DNA of 64,000 nucleotides from Shewanella saliphila. Lineage in GTDB: Bacteria; Pseudomonadota; Gammaproteobacteria; Enterobacterales; Shewanellaceae. Positions within the stretch are counted from its first letter, which is position 1. Each line of letters begins with the position of its first letter. A model generated the notes under the pieces. That model worked only from the letters and a program-made list of their open reading frames with translations. It had not been told where the DNA came from and made no database searches. The stretch covers positions 1 to 64,000 of the forward strand of contig NZ_BMQV01000017.1 in assembly GCF_014648295.1 (NCBI RefSeq). Reading direction: 5' to 3'. The position numbers and the translations under genes are program-made. Shown one piece after another: positions 39,957 through 50,050 of this stretch.

Positions 39957-40852
39957 GCCTAATTCAATGCAATAACCTATCGAAACATTATCCTAATAAA
40001 TTAGCGCTCGACAATGTGAATCTAAGCTTAGATGCGGGTGCACCTATTGCGTTAGTAGGCCCAAATGGTGCGGGTAAAACGACACTGTTTAGCTTACTCT
40101 GCGGTTATATTCAGCCAACCCAAGGCAATGTGACGATCCTTGGCCATGCTCCAGGCAGTAAAGCGCTTCAAGGGGTGTTATCAGCCCTACCGCAAGATGC
40201 AGAACTTGACCCTCATTTTACCATAGCATCACAGCTACAATTTTTTGCAACGTTGCAGGGCTTCAGTCAAGCCGATGCCAAGCAAGAAGCATTACGTGTA
40301 TTAGCGCTAGTCGATTTAGCTGAGTCAGCGCAAGCAAAACCTAAAAGCCTTAGCCATGGCATGAGTAAAAGAGTATCGATAGCCCAAGCGTTAATTGGTT
40401 CACCGACCATTATATTACTCGATGAGCCTACCGCAGGGCTCGATCCTGCCAATGCGAAAAAGATACGCCAAATCGTTAAAGATTTATCAAATGACACAAC
40501 TTTTTTAATTAGCTCGCATAATTTAGATGAACTTGAAAAACTGTGTGATCAGGTGGTGTATCTTGAACAAGGGAAGCTACAACAATCGGTTTCAATTAAA
40601 GCCAGCCAGGCAACTGACTTTATTACATTGACGATGCAAGTGTGTGATATGGAGAGCTTACATCAACAATTACTCGGATTAGCTCAGGTCATTGAAGTTA
40701 AACGCAGTGGTGATGAGCAATATGTTATTGAGTATCAAAAACAAAGTGCTTTTGAACTTGAACAACAAATCCTCAGCTTATTAGCAGAAAAACAATGGCA
40801 ATACAAAGCTATACTCAAAGGTAGAACACTGGAAGAAACCCTCTTCTCATAA
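39953..40852 (+). CDS. ABC transporter ATP-binding protein
   Basis: This 299-residue ATPase has Walker A GPNGAGKTT near residue 35, the Q-loop SALPQDAELD, the signature LSHGMSKRVSIAQAL, Walker B IILLDEPTAGLD, and the switch His in SSHNLDE. The C-terminal 80 residues form an extra accessory domain. It partners the preceding permease in an exporter of unknown substrate (drug, peptide or lipid). A terminator follows. Confidence 0.93.
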   Translation: MSLIQCNNLSKHYPNKLALDNVNLSLDAGAPIALVGPNGAGKTTLFSLLCGYIQPTQGNVTILGHAPGSKALQGVLSALPQDAELDPHFTIASQLQFFATLQGFSQADAKQEALRVLALVDLAESAQAKPKSLSHGMSKRVSIAQALIGSPTIILLDEPTAGLDPANAKKIRQIVKDLSNDTTFLISSHNLDELEKLCDQVVYLEQGKLQQSVSIKASQATDFITLTMQVCDMESLHQQLLGLAQVIEVKRSGDEQYVIEYQKQSAFELEQQILSLLAEKQWQYKAILKGRTLEETLFS

Positions 40853-40876
40853 GCCATTGCGCTATGTCAGCACCTG

Positions 40877-40900
40877 AAGCCCGTTAACACGGGCTTTGTT
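40877..40900 (+). terminator. Terminator after the ABC exporter genes
   Basis: AAGCCCG and CGGGCTT form a 7-bp stem around TTAACA, followed by TTGTT. Confidence 0.7.
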
Positions 40901-40902
40901 AT

Positions 40903-40923
40903 GGGCTATGGGCTACGGGCTAC
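40903..40923. repeat. Three 7-bp tandem repeats
   Basis: GGGCTAT, GGGCTAC and GGGCTAC follow each other without gap. It is a short simple repeat with no evident function. Confidence 0.6.
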
Positions 40924-41356
40924 GGACTTTTATTATGACTCAAGTTCTATCCAGCCGTTAACGTGACGATGTTCTGCAATAAATTGAATTGACTGACAAA
41001 CGAACCAACACCAGGCTTGAGGTATAGGTTGGTTTTAAAAGTGATGAACAAATCCGAGTATTCTCCATGTATTAAGGTGTTTGCACTTTAAAGCATGGCG
41101 ATAAAATAGTGCGCTAAAATAAATTACTTAAAAGGAATACTTAAATGGAATGTCGAAGTTAGCGGGTGCGTTCAAATAGAGTATTAAAGTACCTGTGCTG
41201 AAATATCTCTCTGGATATTGAAGCTAAGACTTCTGAATTGTAAAAATGTAGACGAGGATGAAATCGAAACATAAGTAGAAGCTGGAGTAGAAGCAGTTTA
41301 TCTCGTTTAGAAGCAGGTGTTGAAGATAGCGTTTGTACTAGGTCATGTTAAATTTG
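40924..41356. other. Intergenic region, possibly with gene remains
   Basis: No intact gene is found between the ABC exporter and the cold-shock gene. At 41233-41310 on the plus strand one frame keeps acidic, protein-like codon use (VDEDEIET, stop, VEAGVEAVYLV, stop) broken by stop codons, which could be remains of a small gene. The rest shows nothing I can name. Confidence 0.3.
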
Positions 41357-41387
41357 CAAAAAAAAACTGCAGCATAAATGCTACAGT
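41357..41387 (-). terminator. Terminator after the cold-shock gene
   Basis: On the minus strand CTGTAGCAT and ATGCTGCAG form a stem with one mismatch around TT, followed by TTTTTTTTT. Confidence 0.85.
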
Positions 41388-41424
41388 CTTATTATCAATA
41401 TCTAGTCGAAACTAGATAGAAATA

Positions 41425-41634
41425 TTAGCCAACTACTGAAACGTTTTCAGCTTGAGGACCTTTCTGACCTTGAGTCACAGTGAAAGATACTTTCTGACCT
41501 TCGTCAAGAGTTTTGAAACCGTCAGAGTTGATAGCACGGAAGTGAACAAATACGTCTGGACCAGACTCTTGCTCAATAAATCCGAAACCTTTGTCAGAGT
41601 TGAACCACTTAACAACACCAGTAACTTGAGACAT
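41425..41634 (-). CDS. Cold-shock protein, CspA family
   Basis: This 69-residue single OB-fold protein binds single-stranded RNA and DNA and keeps RNA unfolded. RNP1 (KGFGFIEQ) and RNP2 (VFVHF) are both intact. It is the size of E. coli CspA/CspC/CspE; which paralogue it corresponds to is not clear. AGGA lies eight bases upstream of the ATG. A promoter 140 bases upstream and the long leader resemble cold-shock genes whose leader RNA senses temperature. Confidence 0.93.
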   Translation of the reverse strand: MSQVTGVVKWFNSDKGFGFIEQESGPDVFVHFRAINSDGFKTLDEGQKVSFTVTQGQKGPQAENVSVVG

Positions 41635-41771
41635 GATATAAATCCTGTAAAATATATAATTAAAGCCTTAACGGCGGTAAAGCTGGAAAATGCCGGTATT
41701 ACTTATGTTCACAGGACGAAACTGGTCGTATTGAAACACATAAATATAAGCCCAACCTTCAAGCTAAGTAG

Positions 41772-41799
41772 ACTATAAACCATTCTCAGAATAAGTCAA
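41772..41799 (-). promoter_or_regulatory. Sigma-70 promoter of the cold-shock gene
   Basis: On the minus strand TTGACT and TATAGT are 16 bases apart. This predicts a leader RNA of about 130 bases before the ATG at 41634, as in cspA-type genes. No exact cold box was recognised. Confidence 0.65.
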
Positions 41800-41882
41800 C
41801 AAACATCAAGTCATAGCTCAGATTTTTTTGACGAATCAACAATTCGGTTTATCTTTGAGCATCAAATAGTTATTTGCATCAT

Positions 41883-42716
41883 TTAATCAGCCAACGATTG
41901 TTCGCGTTGATGAATTTCAATTTTAAAATCGATCTCACATTCGAGCCCTTGCTCTATTATTTGCCGCTTTTGCATATCACTTAACTTCCAGGCGTATGGC
42001 GTCATATTAAGGAAGTGTTCAATATCATCAGCTTGAGTCAAGGTAAGCGGGTAAGTTAACGCCTCATGCGCAAGGTAATTAAAGCCTTCTAAGAACAATG
42101 ATTCTTGCGGATGTAACCGCGGGCTACTATAAATTTTTTGTTTTAATGCAAAGTGATGCATAGGCCCTGGTGATACAGTAATTAATATACTACCGGGTTT
42201 CATAACCCGTTGTAGCTCTTCTACTTTTGACGGGGCATAAATACGAATGGCTAAATCGATACTGTCATCAGCAAATGGCATTTCAAACACACTTGCCACA
42301 CAAAAGTGTAAATCAGCATAACGTTTTGCTGCAGAACGAATAGCAGATTTAGAAATATCTAAGCCATAAAGCGCGCACGGCTTTGGCATTGATTGATGAA
42401 GTGTTTCAAACAAACGATGGCTGTAATACCCTTCACCACAACCAATGTCCAATATCGTTTCAACATTAGCAGCGTAATCAACCGCTAATTGATTAACCTT
42501 GTCACTTAGCGGTTGATAAAACCCTTTATTCAGAAATTCACGACGGGCAATCATCATCTCTTTATTGTCGCCAGGGTCTTTGGTTTTTTTCTTTTGTACC
42601 GGCAATAAATTAACATACCCTTCTTTGGCACAATCAAACTGATGACGTTTGGGGCATGCCCAACTTTTATCGTTTAGTGTTAACGGCGCAGAACAAATGG
42701 GGCAAATATAAGGCAT
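41883..42716 (-). CDS. rlmA: 23S rRNA (guanine-N1)-methyltransferase RlmA
   Basis: This 277-residue protein matches RlmA(I)/RrmA, which methylates N1 of G745 in helix 35 of 23S rRNA. An N-terminal zinc finger has CPICSAPL and CPKRHQF (three Cys and a His), followed by EGYVNLLPVQKKK. The SAM domain has ILDIGCGEGYYSH near 95 and an unusual RIYAPSKVEELQRVMKPGG-like end. It lies 21 bases downstream of an uncharacterised gene on the same strand. Confidence 0.92.
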   Translation of the reverse strand: MPYICPICSAPLTLNDKSWACPKRHQFDCAKEGYVNLLPVQKKKTKDPGDNKEMMIARREFLNKGFYQPLSDKVNQLAVDYAANVETILDIGCGEGYYSHRLFETLHQSMPKPCALYGLDISKSAIRSAAKRYADLHFCVASVFEMPFADDSIDLAIRIYAPSKVEELQRVMKPGSILITVSPGPMHHFALKQKIYSSPRLHPQESLFLEGFNYLAHEALTYPLTLTQADDIEHFLNMTPYAWKLSDMQKRQIIEQGLECEIDFKIEIHQREQSLAD

Positions 42717-42737
42717 GGGGAGACTCTAAATAAGATT

Positions 42738-43544
42738 TTAAATTTCGTCATCAGACAGTTTATTGACCATGTCTGATACATCTTGGGGCGCGAGTAATTC
42801 AAAACAATCAAGTTTACGCTGCAATTGTTCAATATTAGACATTTGCTCGTTTGACGAACGACCCAAGCTTGGGCGCTCTAATGATTGATGATAAGTTCTG
42901 AACAACCATTGATGTTTATTTTGCAGTAAATGGTCGAGTTTTAATAGTTCTGTCGACACGCCTGGATGAATTTTGCCCGACTCCCCTTTTAAATACTCCC
43001 GTAAATCTCGGCGCACTTGTTCTAATTCACTAATATGAACCGCCAACATTGAAGACGGTTCATCATAGTCAAACTTACGCCCTAATATTGCTTTTGCCAT
43101 CACCAGCGCGTGAGGCTCGCTTAAAATACGTAAGTCTTGTTCAAGGGATATTAATTCAAATCGTGCATTTTTCTCCAGGCTAAAATAAACGCTTTGGTCT
43201 GCCTGAATATTTAGGGTTAAGCCATTTCTTAATTGATCGATACACACTCTTGGTGCAATACCCATCATTGGATATAAACGTGAACCTTGACCTATCAATC
43301 TGACTTGATCATATTTTTCAGCGACGGCTTGGCAATGCTCGTAAACTAAGCTAATAAAAGGCTGATGTCGCACAATGAAGGTGGCCTCAGTTGTATTAAC
43401 TTGACTAATGACAAACTCAATTAACGGGTTACTCATTGCTGACAACACCAACAAATCACTCACCGAGTCTAACAACCGCAGCGTTAATAACGTAGGTTGC
43501 TTAATTTCACTGACAATAGGTTGAGTAAATATATGTTGATGCAT
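42738..43544 (-). CDS. Uncharacterised protein upstream of rlmA
   Basis: I do not recognise this 268-residue protein. It is soluble with no signal peptide. The first 160 residues are mixed alpha/beta (LIEFVISQVN, PFISLVYEH, GIAPRVCIDQLRNGLTLNI). The part from about 160 is helical and charged (VHISELEQVRRDLREYLKGES). The C-terminus after 225 looks flexible. It starts with an AAAGGATA ribosome binding site and forms a probable operon with rlmA. It might be a regulator or a partner of the methyltransferase; neither is supported by a motif. Confidence 0.6.
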   Translation of the reverse strand: MHQHIFTQPIVSEIKQPTLLTLRLLDSVSDLLVLSAMSNPLIEFVISQVNTTEATFIVRHQPFISLVYEHCQAVAEKYDQVRLIGQGSRLYPMMGIAPRVCIDQLRNGLTLNIQADQSVYFSLEKNARFELISLEQDLRILSEPHALVMAKAILGRKFDYDEPSSMLAVHISELEQVRRDLREYLKGESGKIHPGVSTELLKLDHLLQNKHQWLFRTYHQSLERPSLGRSSNEQMSNIEQLQRKLDCFELLAPQDVSDMVNKLSDDEI

Positions 43545-43759
43545 TCAATATCCTTTTATATCTATACCACTTATATTAGATGTCTTACTTAGATTAGCTG
43601 TATCACTTATTATATGAATTATCTTACTTGTTAGTGACTAAATTGTAACTAGCAACGCTATTAAGTTCATAGTGAAAGTTTTAAACGTTAACGTCATTAT
43701 CAATTTGATGCGCATAAATGTTAATATGCAGATAATCGCGAAAAGGATCTTAACTTATT

Positions 43760-45175
43760 ATGGCTAATGCAATTCAACCAACACTATTCTGGCACGATTA
43801 TGAAACCTTTGGCGCAAACCCAGCAAAAGACCGACCGTCACAATTTGCAGGGATCCGTACCGATTTAGCATTAAATATTATTGGTGAGCCCGAAACGTTT
43901 TACTGTAAACAGGCCCCAGATTACCTGCCGTCACCTGAAGCTATTTTAATTACTGGCATCACCCCGCAACTGGCCAATATGAAAGGCGTACCTGAAGCCG
44001 AGTTTATGCGCCGCATCAACAACTTATTTAGCCAACCTAACACTTGTGTTGTCGGCTATAACTCATTACGTTTTGATGATGAAGTCAGCCGATATGGTTT
44101 TTATCGTAACTTTATTGACCCTTACGGCCGGGAATGGCAAAACGGCAATTCTCGCTGGGACATTATCGATTTAGTCAGAGCCTGTTACGCCTTTAGACCA
44201 GAAGGAATTAATTGGCCTTTAAAAGAAGATGGTACGCCTAGCTTTAAGTTAGAGCTGTTAACGCAAGCCAATGGCTTAAGTCATGAAAAAGCCCATGACG
44301 CGATGTCAGATGTGTACGCCACCATCGCCATGGCGAAGCTTATCAAAGAAAAGCAGCCTAAATTATATGACTATTATTTCAATTTACGTCGTAAACAAGC
44401 GGTAGCAGATCATATTGATGTATTAAAAATGCAACCATTAGTGCACGTCAGCTCAAAAATTAGCGCGGCACAGGGGTGTACAACCTTAATTGCGCCTGTG
44501 GCTTACCACCCGACCAACAAAAACGCCGTTATTTGCATCAATTTAGCAATGGACATCTCACCGCTGCTTGAGTTAACCGCTCAAGAAATCAGCGACCGCA
44601 TGTATACACCTCGCCATGAATTAGCCGAAAATGAACTGGCCATTCCGCTCAAACAAATCCATTTAAATAAATGCCCTTTCATTGGATCTGCAAAATTACT
44701 TGACGATGAGGTAGCCACAAAATTACAGTTTGATAAAGACTTTGCTCGCGAGCAATATAAACGCTTAAAAAACCACCCAGAAATACGAGAAAAACTTAAC
44801 CAAGTATTTGAATTAGAATCAGATCGTAAACCAATAACCGATCCAGATCTTATGTTGTACAGTGGTGGATTTTTTAGTCATGCAGATAAAACAAAAATGG
44901 ACATCATATGCCACACCGAACCGCGCAACTTAGCCGCCTTGGACCTGCAATTTGATGACCCTCGGATTAATGAAATGCTCTTTCGTTTTCGGGCACGTAA
45001 TTACCCGGAAACATTATCCGACAATGAAAGCCGCCGTTGGCGTGAGTTTTGCCACCAACGCTTATCGGATGCCGATTATGTGATTAATCTCGAAAACTTG
45101 GTCGAAGAAACCAGCGAGAATGAACACAAACAAAAGTTACTCAAAGCCCTATATCAATACTTACAGTCATTATAG
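43760..45175 (+). CDS. sbcB: Exodeoxyribonuclease I
   Basis: SbcB (471 residues) degrades single-stranded DNA 3'-5' and acts in recombination and mismatch repair. The DEDDh site is visible: FWHDYETFG (D and E) near residue 10, [14 protein letters not shown] (D), and [16 protein letters not shown] (His and Asp). The SH3-like and C-terminal helical domains of the family follow. The length matches E. coli (475). The last base is shared with a GTG-type frame leading into cdd, 45 bases before the chosen cdd start. Confidence 0.95.
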   Translation: MANAIQPTLFWHDYETFGANPAKDRPSQFAGIRTDLALNIIGEPETFYCKQAPDYLPSPEAILITGITPQLANMKGVPEAEFMRRINNLFSQPNTCVVGYNSLRFDDEVSRYGFYRNFIDPYGREWQNGNSRWDIIDLVRACYAFRPEGINWPLKEDGTPSFKLELLTQANGLSHEKAHDAMSDVYATIAMAKLIKEKQPKLYDYYFNLRRKQAVADHIDVLKMQPLVHVSSKISAAQGCTTLIAPVAYHPTNKNAVICINLAMDISPLLELTAQEISDRMYTPRHELAENELAIPLKQIHLNKCPFIGSAKLLDDEVATKLQFDKDFAREQYKRLKNHPEIREKLNQVFELESDRKPITDPDLMLYSGGFFSHADKTKMDIICHTEPRNLAALDLQFDDPRINEMLFRFRARNYPETLSDNESRRWREFCHQRLSDADYVINLENLVEETSENEHKQKLLKALYQYLQSL

Positions 45176-45219
45176 TGAATCATCACTTTGCCCAGTTATT
45201 TCATTTAAGGATTAAGGGA

Positions 45220-46116
45220 ATGCAAAATCGATTTTTAGACAGCATAACAATGCTAGACAAACCATTAGCTACCGCGTTAGCACCATTATTACATGACCAA
45301 TTTTGTGGTCATATTGATGCCAATCAATTTGCAATGCTTGTAGAAGCCAGTGGTAAAAAAGAAGAGCAAGTGTTAATGGATCTATTGCCTATAGCTGCAG
45401 CACTAGCCAATCCTCCAATTAGTGAATTTTATGTCGGTGCAATCGCCAAAGGTAAAAGCGGCGACTTATATATGGGGGCCAACCTTGAGTTACCCGGTGA
45501 AGCGTTATTTCACAGTGTTCACGCTGAACAAAGCGCCATTAGTCATGCATGGTTGAGCGGCGAAACAGAAATTGTAGATATTATTGTTAATTACAGCCCG
45601 TGTGGCCACTGTCGTCAATTTATGAATGAATTGTTCAACGGCAGTAACATTAAAATCCATCTGCCACAGCAAGAAACTCATACTTTATCTTATTACTTAC
45701 CTTATGGATTCAGTCCTGCTGACTTAAATGTCACCATGCCACTACTGTGCAAACGTGAAAAAGAATTTAGCCTAAACTCTGATGACCCAATGATCATCGA
45801 AGCACTAGACCAAATGGGATTAAGCTACGCACCATACACCAATACCAATGCCGCCGTCGTGCTTGAAACTACAGATGGAGCAACCTTCTGTGGCCGTTAT
45901 GCAGAAAACGCTGCATTTAACCCATCAATGCAACCGATGCAAATGGCGTTGTCGAATTTGATTAGACACAACCGTCAATACAGCGAAATTAAACGAGCAG
46001 TATTGATTGAATCATCTGAGGGTAAAATTAGCTTAGTGGGCGCAACGATGGATGCATTGCACACCATTGCCGCGGTCGAATTAGAGCATATTGTTGTTGA
46101 ACCTATGCCAGCTTAA
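45220..46116 (+). CDS. cdd: Cytidine deaminase
   Basis: Cdd (298 residues) deaminates cytidine and deoxycytidine to uridine in pyrimidine salvage. It is the long E. coli-type form: a catalytic N-terminal domain with the zinc motifs [11 protein letters not shown] and [12 protein letters not shown], and a C-terminal non-catalytic copy of the fold. A longer frame begins at 45175, but the ATG at 45220 has AAGGA eight bases upstream and begins at the family position. It follows sbcB on the same strand and is ended by a terminator. Confidence 0.95.
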   Translation: MQNRFLDSITMLDKPLATALAPLLHDQFCGHIDANQFAMLVEASGKKEEQVLMDLLPIAAALANPPISEFYVGAIAKGKSGDLYMGANLELPGEALFHSVHAEQSAISHAWLSGETEIVDIIVNYSPCGHCRQFMNELFNGSNIKIHLPQQETHTLSYYLPYGFSPADLNVTMPLLCKREKEFSLNSDDPMIIEALDQMGLSYAPYTNTNAAVVLETTDGATFCGRYAENAAFNPSMQPMQMALSNLIRHNRQYSEIKRAVLIESSEGKISLVGATMDALHTIAAVELEHIVVEPMPA

Positions 46117-46134
46117 TATATTCGCAATATACCT

Positions 46135-46160
46135 AAAAGGCGCTTAATTGCGCCTTTTTT
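46135..46160 (+). terminator. Terminator after cdd
   Basis: AAAAGGCGC and GCGCCTTTTTT form a strong stem around TTAATT with a T run. Confidence 0.88.
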
Positions 46161-46377
46161 ATTGGTTTTTGAAAGGATCGTATCACACAGGTTATAGACC
46201 TCGTCAGTGCCTAAGTGCGGAACCTAAGTGCAGAGCCAAGTCATAATAGAAACCATCTTTACATTAAGCCTAATTAATTATCTTTTATGGGTTTCATCAA
46301 TCACAGTATTAACATGCTAAGCTCATCAATACTTAGCCATTTTTAATATTGTTACAGCGGCAAAAAGCGAGTCACTA

Positions 46378-49300
46378 TTGCGCATATTCACCATCAAACG
46401 GATTATGGTTTTTATACTGTTATGCACAGTAGGTCTAGTGTGGGCAATAATCGAACACGCCAACCCCCTTACCGTTAAACTACTCAATAATTTACTGGCC
46501 GATAACCACATTGAAGTGCTTAACTTTGATGCTGAATATGTCTCATTAAATCATATCCGTATTCCAAGGCTTATTCTGAAAATTGAAGACAGCCATATTG
46601 CCGTTCAAGAGTTTAATCTTGAACTGCGTGACAGTATTCAAATGCTAAGAAATCAACAGTTCAATGCCGACGACATTGTCAGCATTGACACCCAAAGCGT
46701 GTATGTTGATTTAGGTGAAAGCTTTTTTATTCGCCAATCGCAGCAAACCGAAGAGTCCCCGGCAACAATGTCATTAAACCTCACTAAGTTACCTACTGTA
46801 AACTTAGGACAAATAGACATTAGATTACCCGCCTTAAATGATAACCAAGCAACGAAACACCGTTTAACTATGGATAACTTAACCTTGTCCAAAGCCGGTG
46901 AACTCGATACCTTATGGCGCTTTGATGATTATCCGCTGTTCAGTGTCAATGCCACCTTAGGCAAACGAACATGGGAGTTTGATACTCAAGTAGATTTAGG
47001 CCTGAGTTACCAGGGGCTTGAGTCTTTGCAGCAATATTTAAATGTGCTCAATGACACTCAATTTAGCTCACCGCAAAATGAGCCGAACAGTAACCCTAAT
47101 TTATTAAAAGGGTTGCACTCGCAATTGTCAGCTATTTTACAGCCGATTAACGAGCAACAATTAACCATTGAGGGACAATGGCGCACTCATACCACTCTTG
47201 ATTTAGTCAGTGCAACGCTTAGTAGCCAACAATCAATTAGTGACTTTTCATTACGTTCAGCACGTTGGCCAAGTGTCTATTTCGCTCCAAAAAATCCCAT
47301 CAATTTTATGCTCAACATGGACCAATATCCTGTTAGCAATCCTTTTGCTGCAAATGATGCCCAAGCTGAACCCTCAACATTTTTAGGATTAACACTCAAC
47401 CTTGCGCCTTTTGAATATCAGTTAGCGCCCAATAAAGCAGATTTTGAGCAATTTATTGATTTACTGGTAACAGACACATCAACTAAAACGCAAATACGCA
47501 ATGTATTGGCGCAGCTGTCCCCTACCAATAAACAGCCACAATTATCCATTACTGTGCCAGAGCCCATTGAAGTGCGTTTACCATTGAATAATAACGCTAT
47601 CTCGACGTTAGTGAGCATTCCCAAAGTGCGTTTAGCACTTGATGGGCATCATTTACAAAGCTTACTCACATTGCATCATTTGCAAGCAAATACCGACCTG
47701 CAATGGCGCAGTCAGTTTGAATGGAATGTTGAATTAAACTCGACAAAAATCGATAACAACACCCCTACATTTGACTTAACAACTTGGATGCCCGAACTTG
47801 GAATCGAACAATTTAGCCTCGAAAACGCAGCGCTCAACTTAAACGGTGAAATGAATACGCCCCAAACCGACAGCATTGCTATCAGCATTAACCCCAGCTC
47901 TACGCTCGCCATTGATAAAATCATTTATTCTGATCAACAAGGCGACAAAAGCACTCATAAAATTCAAAAAAATATCGGCGTACAATTAGCTCATTTAACG
48001 CTTAGCCTTGGCCAGAGTTCGACAATAAACTTGCAGCAAAATATTGAAATTAATTTGGCGCCTTTCTCACTGGTGGCCCGTGAATTTATAGGCCAGCAAC
48101 TCGTCAATCAAACAGGTGTCAAATCGGTTACCACTTATGCAACAGCCAAAAATGCCAGTATTGAGGTTGAACAACCAACCTTATTGTCCGTTAATGACCA
48201 AGAAACCGCAGCGCAAGCACTGCAGCGGTGGTTGCAATCCCCTGCGACCAATAATGTCACCTGGAAAATAAACCAACTCGATGCCGCCAAACAAATTGGT
48301 AAAAGCCGAAAACAACCACTTGTCGCACTCAATAAAGTTACAGTCAATCAAGCACTCAATTTATCAAAGGGCTTGCTCGTTGGCAGCGAACAATGGCAAT
48401 TAGATACCCTGGCCCTGAGCAGCTATCATTTACTGAAATTCGCTGATGAAAAAAGCCCGTTGTCGCTCGCGGGGCAATGGACATTTGATTCAGATATCGA
48501 CACCGCACTTGCTACCCTGAGAAAAGTCCAACCATTGCCAACAAACTTTAGCCTACACGGCCACAGTCGTTTAATCGCTGGGTTTGCCTTAAGTGAACTG
48601 AATAATGCCAGCCAGTTCGAAATGAAAATTCAACAACAGTTGTCATCATTAAGCGGTCGCTTAGCAGACAAATCGTTTATCGGTGGTGATGTTTTTGCTC
48701 AATGCCAATTTAACTGGCAGCAGCAATATGACAAACCCGGTACCCCATTAGCTGAGCAGCATTTTGCCCAAAGCAAATTAATGTGTCCGCAAACCGCTAT
48801 CAGTGTAGAAAAAGCCAATGTTGGTATTTTGCTCACTAACCTCAACATGAACGCCAATATTGAGTTAAATAAAGACGGTAACAAAGTGCCGACCAACTGG
48901 TTGCAACAATTTACCGGATTAAGTGAAACCAATGTCAGTCTAACGGCCAGCGGAGACATGCTAGATGGACGCTTTTTATTACCTGAGTTTGTGCTAAAAC
49001 TGCACGAAAAATCGCACGGCTATATGTTACTGCAAGGGCTAAGTTTGGCCACATTGTTAGAAGAACAACCTCAAGTGGGCGTAAAAGCCAGTGGCATATT
49101 TGATGGGGTACTACCGGCAGAGATTTTGGATGGACAGGTCACGATTGCTGGCGGCAAATTGGCTGCACGCTCGCCAGGGGGCTTAATTGAAGTGGCCGGC
49201 AACCCTGCGATGGATCAATTAGCCCTATCACAACCTTATTTAGAATTGGTGTTTACAGCACTGGAACACCTTAACTACACTGAATTAGCCAGCACCTTTG

Positions 49301-49473
49301 ATATGACACCAAATGGAGACGCCTCTATTTATGTAGGGGTTAAAGGCAAAAGTCGTGATATCGAGCGCCCGGTTCACCTGAATTATGACCACCAGGAAAA
49401 CCTGATCCAATTATATAAAAGCACTCAGATTGGCAACCAATTGCAAAACAAAATTGAAACCAAAGTTCAGTAA
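46378..49473 (+). CDS. ydbH: YdbH family AsmA-like intermembrane lipid transport protein
   Basis: This 1031-residue protein has an N-terminal membrane anchor (about 10-28, preceded by Arg and Lys) and a very long beta-rich periplasmic part, ending with the YdbH-type C-terminus (AARSPGGLIEVAGNPA, then LNYTELASTFDMTPNGDASI). YdbH is one of the three AsmA-like bridge proteins with TamB and YhdP that together move phospholipids to the outer membrane. The start is a TTG at 46378 with GAG seven bases upstream; it keeps the basic residues before the anchor. An alternative is the ATG at 46405. ynbE and ydbL follow in the same operon, as in E. coli. Confidence 0.88.
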   Translation: MRIFTIKRIMVFILLCTVGLVWAIIEHANPLTVKLLNNLLADNHIEVLNFDAEYVSLNHIRIPRLILKIEDSHIAVQEFNLELRDSIQMLRNQQFNADDIVSIDTQSVYVDLGESFFIRQSQQTEESPATMSLNLTKLPTVNLGQIDIRLPALNDNQATKHRLTMDNLTLSKAGELDTLWRFDDYPLFSVNATLGKRTWEFDTQVDLGLSYQGLESLQQYLNVLNDTQFSSPQNEPNSNPNLLKGLHSQLSAILQPINEQQLTIEGQWRTHTTLDLVSATLSSQQSISDFSLRSARWPSVYFAPKNPINFMLNMDQYPVSNPFAANDAQAEPSTFLGLTLNLAPFEYQLAPNKADFEQFIDLLVTDTSTKTQIRNVLAQLSPTNKQPQLSITVPEPIEVRLPLNNNAISTLVSIPKVRLALDGHHLQSLLTLHHLQANTDLQWRSQFEWNVELNSTKIDNNTPTFDLTTWMPELGIEQFSLENAALNLNGEMNTPQTDSIAISINPSSTLAIDKIIYSDQQGDKSTHKIQKNIGVQLAHLTLSLGQSSTINLQQNIEINLAPFSLVAREFIGQQLVNQTGVKSVTTYATAKNASIEVEQPTLLSVNDQETAAQALQRWLQSPATNNVTWKINQLDAAKQIGKSRKQPLVALNKVTVNQALNLSKGLLVGSEQWQLDTLALSSYHLLKFADEKSPLSLAGQWTFDSDIDTALATLRKVQPLPTNFSLHGHSRLIAGFALSELNNASQFEMKIQQQLSSLSGRLADKSFIGGDVFAQCQFNWQQQYDKPGTPLAEQHFAQSKLMCPQTAISVEKANVGILLTNLNMNANIELNKDGNKVPTNWLQQFTGLSETNVSLTASGDMLDGRFLLPEFVLKLHEKSHGYMLLQGLSLATLLEEQPQVGVKASGIFDGVLPAEILDGQVTIAGGKLAARSPGGLIEVAGNPAMDQLALSQPYLELVFTALEHLNYTELASTFDMTPNGDASIYVGVKGKSRDIERPVHLNYDHQENLIQLYKSTQIGNQLQNKIETKVQ

Positions 49474-49506
49474 CATAAGCCAAATAAAATCAAAAGGATA
49501 ACTCTC

Positions 49507-49707
49507 GTGAAACATTCGTCGCTCTACGTTGTTAGTATCAGTACCCTGCTTGCCTCGTTGGTGATGTCAGCGTGTACCCCAACGGTAAAAATTGAGCCAC
49601 CTGACAAGCCGATTGTCATTAATCTCAATGTCAAAATAGAACATGAAATTAAAATCAAAGTCGATAAAGAGTTAGACACCTTGATTGAAAACGATGAGTT
49701 ATTTTAG
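49507..49707 (+). CDS. ynbE: YnbE family outer-membrane lipoprotein
   Basis: This 66-residue lipoprotein has a short signal peptide and a lipobox MSAC with Cys at about 22. The mature part is VKIEPPDKPIVINLNVKIEH-like, two beta strands that in E. coli join the end of the YdbH groove at the outer membrane. It starts with GTG, preceded by AAAAGGA eight bases upstream. It lies between ydbH (33 bases upstream) and ydbL (13 bases downstream). Confidence 0.88.
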   Translation: MKHSSLYVVSISTLLASLVMSACTPTVKIEPPDKPIVINLNVKIEHEIKIKVDKELDTLIENDELF

Positions 49708-49720
49708 GCGGAGAAACATA

Positions 49721-50050
49721 ATGAAATCTTCATTCGTTATCGTGACCCTTCTTGCCACCAGCATTCTGTGGTGCTCAAATGCTTGGGCTGTGACATTACA
49801 ACAGGCTAAATCATCAGGATGGGTAGGTGAACAAACTAATGGCTATTTAGGCGTGGTGGTAGATACGCCAGCCACACAACAGTTGGTGTTATCAGTCAAT
49901 GCTAAACGCAAACAATATTACCAAGCCATAGCTAATCGTAATCATATAACCCTTGATACGGTCGCTACACTTGCAGCACAAAAAGCCATAGCCGCAGCAG
50001 ACACAGGCCATATAATACAAACGCCGCAAGGAGAATGGTTAACTAAGTAA
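49721..50050 (+). CDS. ydbL: YdbL family periplasmic protein (DUF1318)
   Basis: This 109-residue protein has a signal peptide (MKSSFVIVTLLATSILWCSNAWA) and a DUF1318 domain (LQQAKSSGWVGEQTNGYLGVV near the start, NAKRKQYYQAIANRNHI later, HIIQTPQGEW at the end). YdbL is the third gene of the ydbH-ynbE-ydbL operon, thought to chaperone or control assembly of the bridge. The frame begins 12 codons earlier, but the ATG at 49721 has GGAG upstream and starts the signal peptide. Confidence 0.88.
   Translation: MKSSFVIVTLLATSILWCSNAWAVTLQQAKSSGWVGEQTNGYLGVVVDTPATQQLVLSVNAKRKQYYQAIANRNHITLDTVATLAAQKAIAAADTGHIIQTPQGEWLTK

Noticed and set aside
40903..40923. 7-bp tandem repeats as a possible CRISPR or regulatory array
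   Set aside because: Units are only seven bases, three copies, with no spacers; no cas genes are in the window.
46653..48959. Several antisense frames inside ydbH
   Set aside because: They are short, scattered and without ribosome binding sites, inside a long conserved gene.
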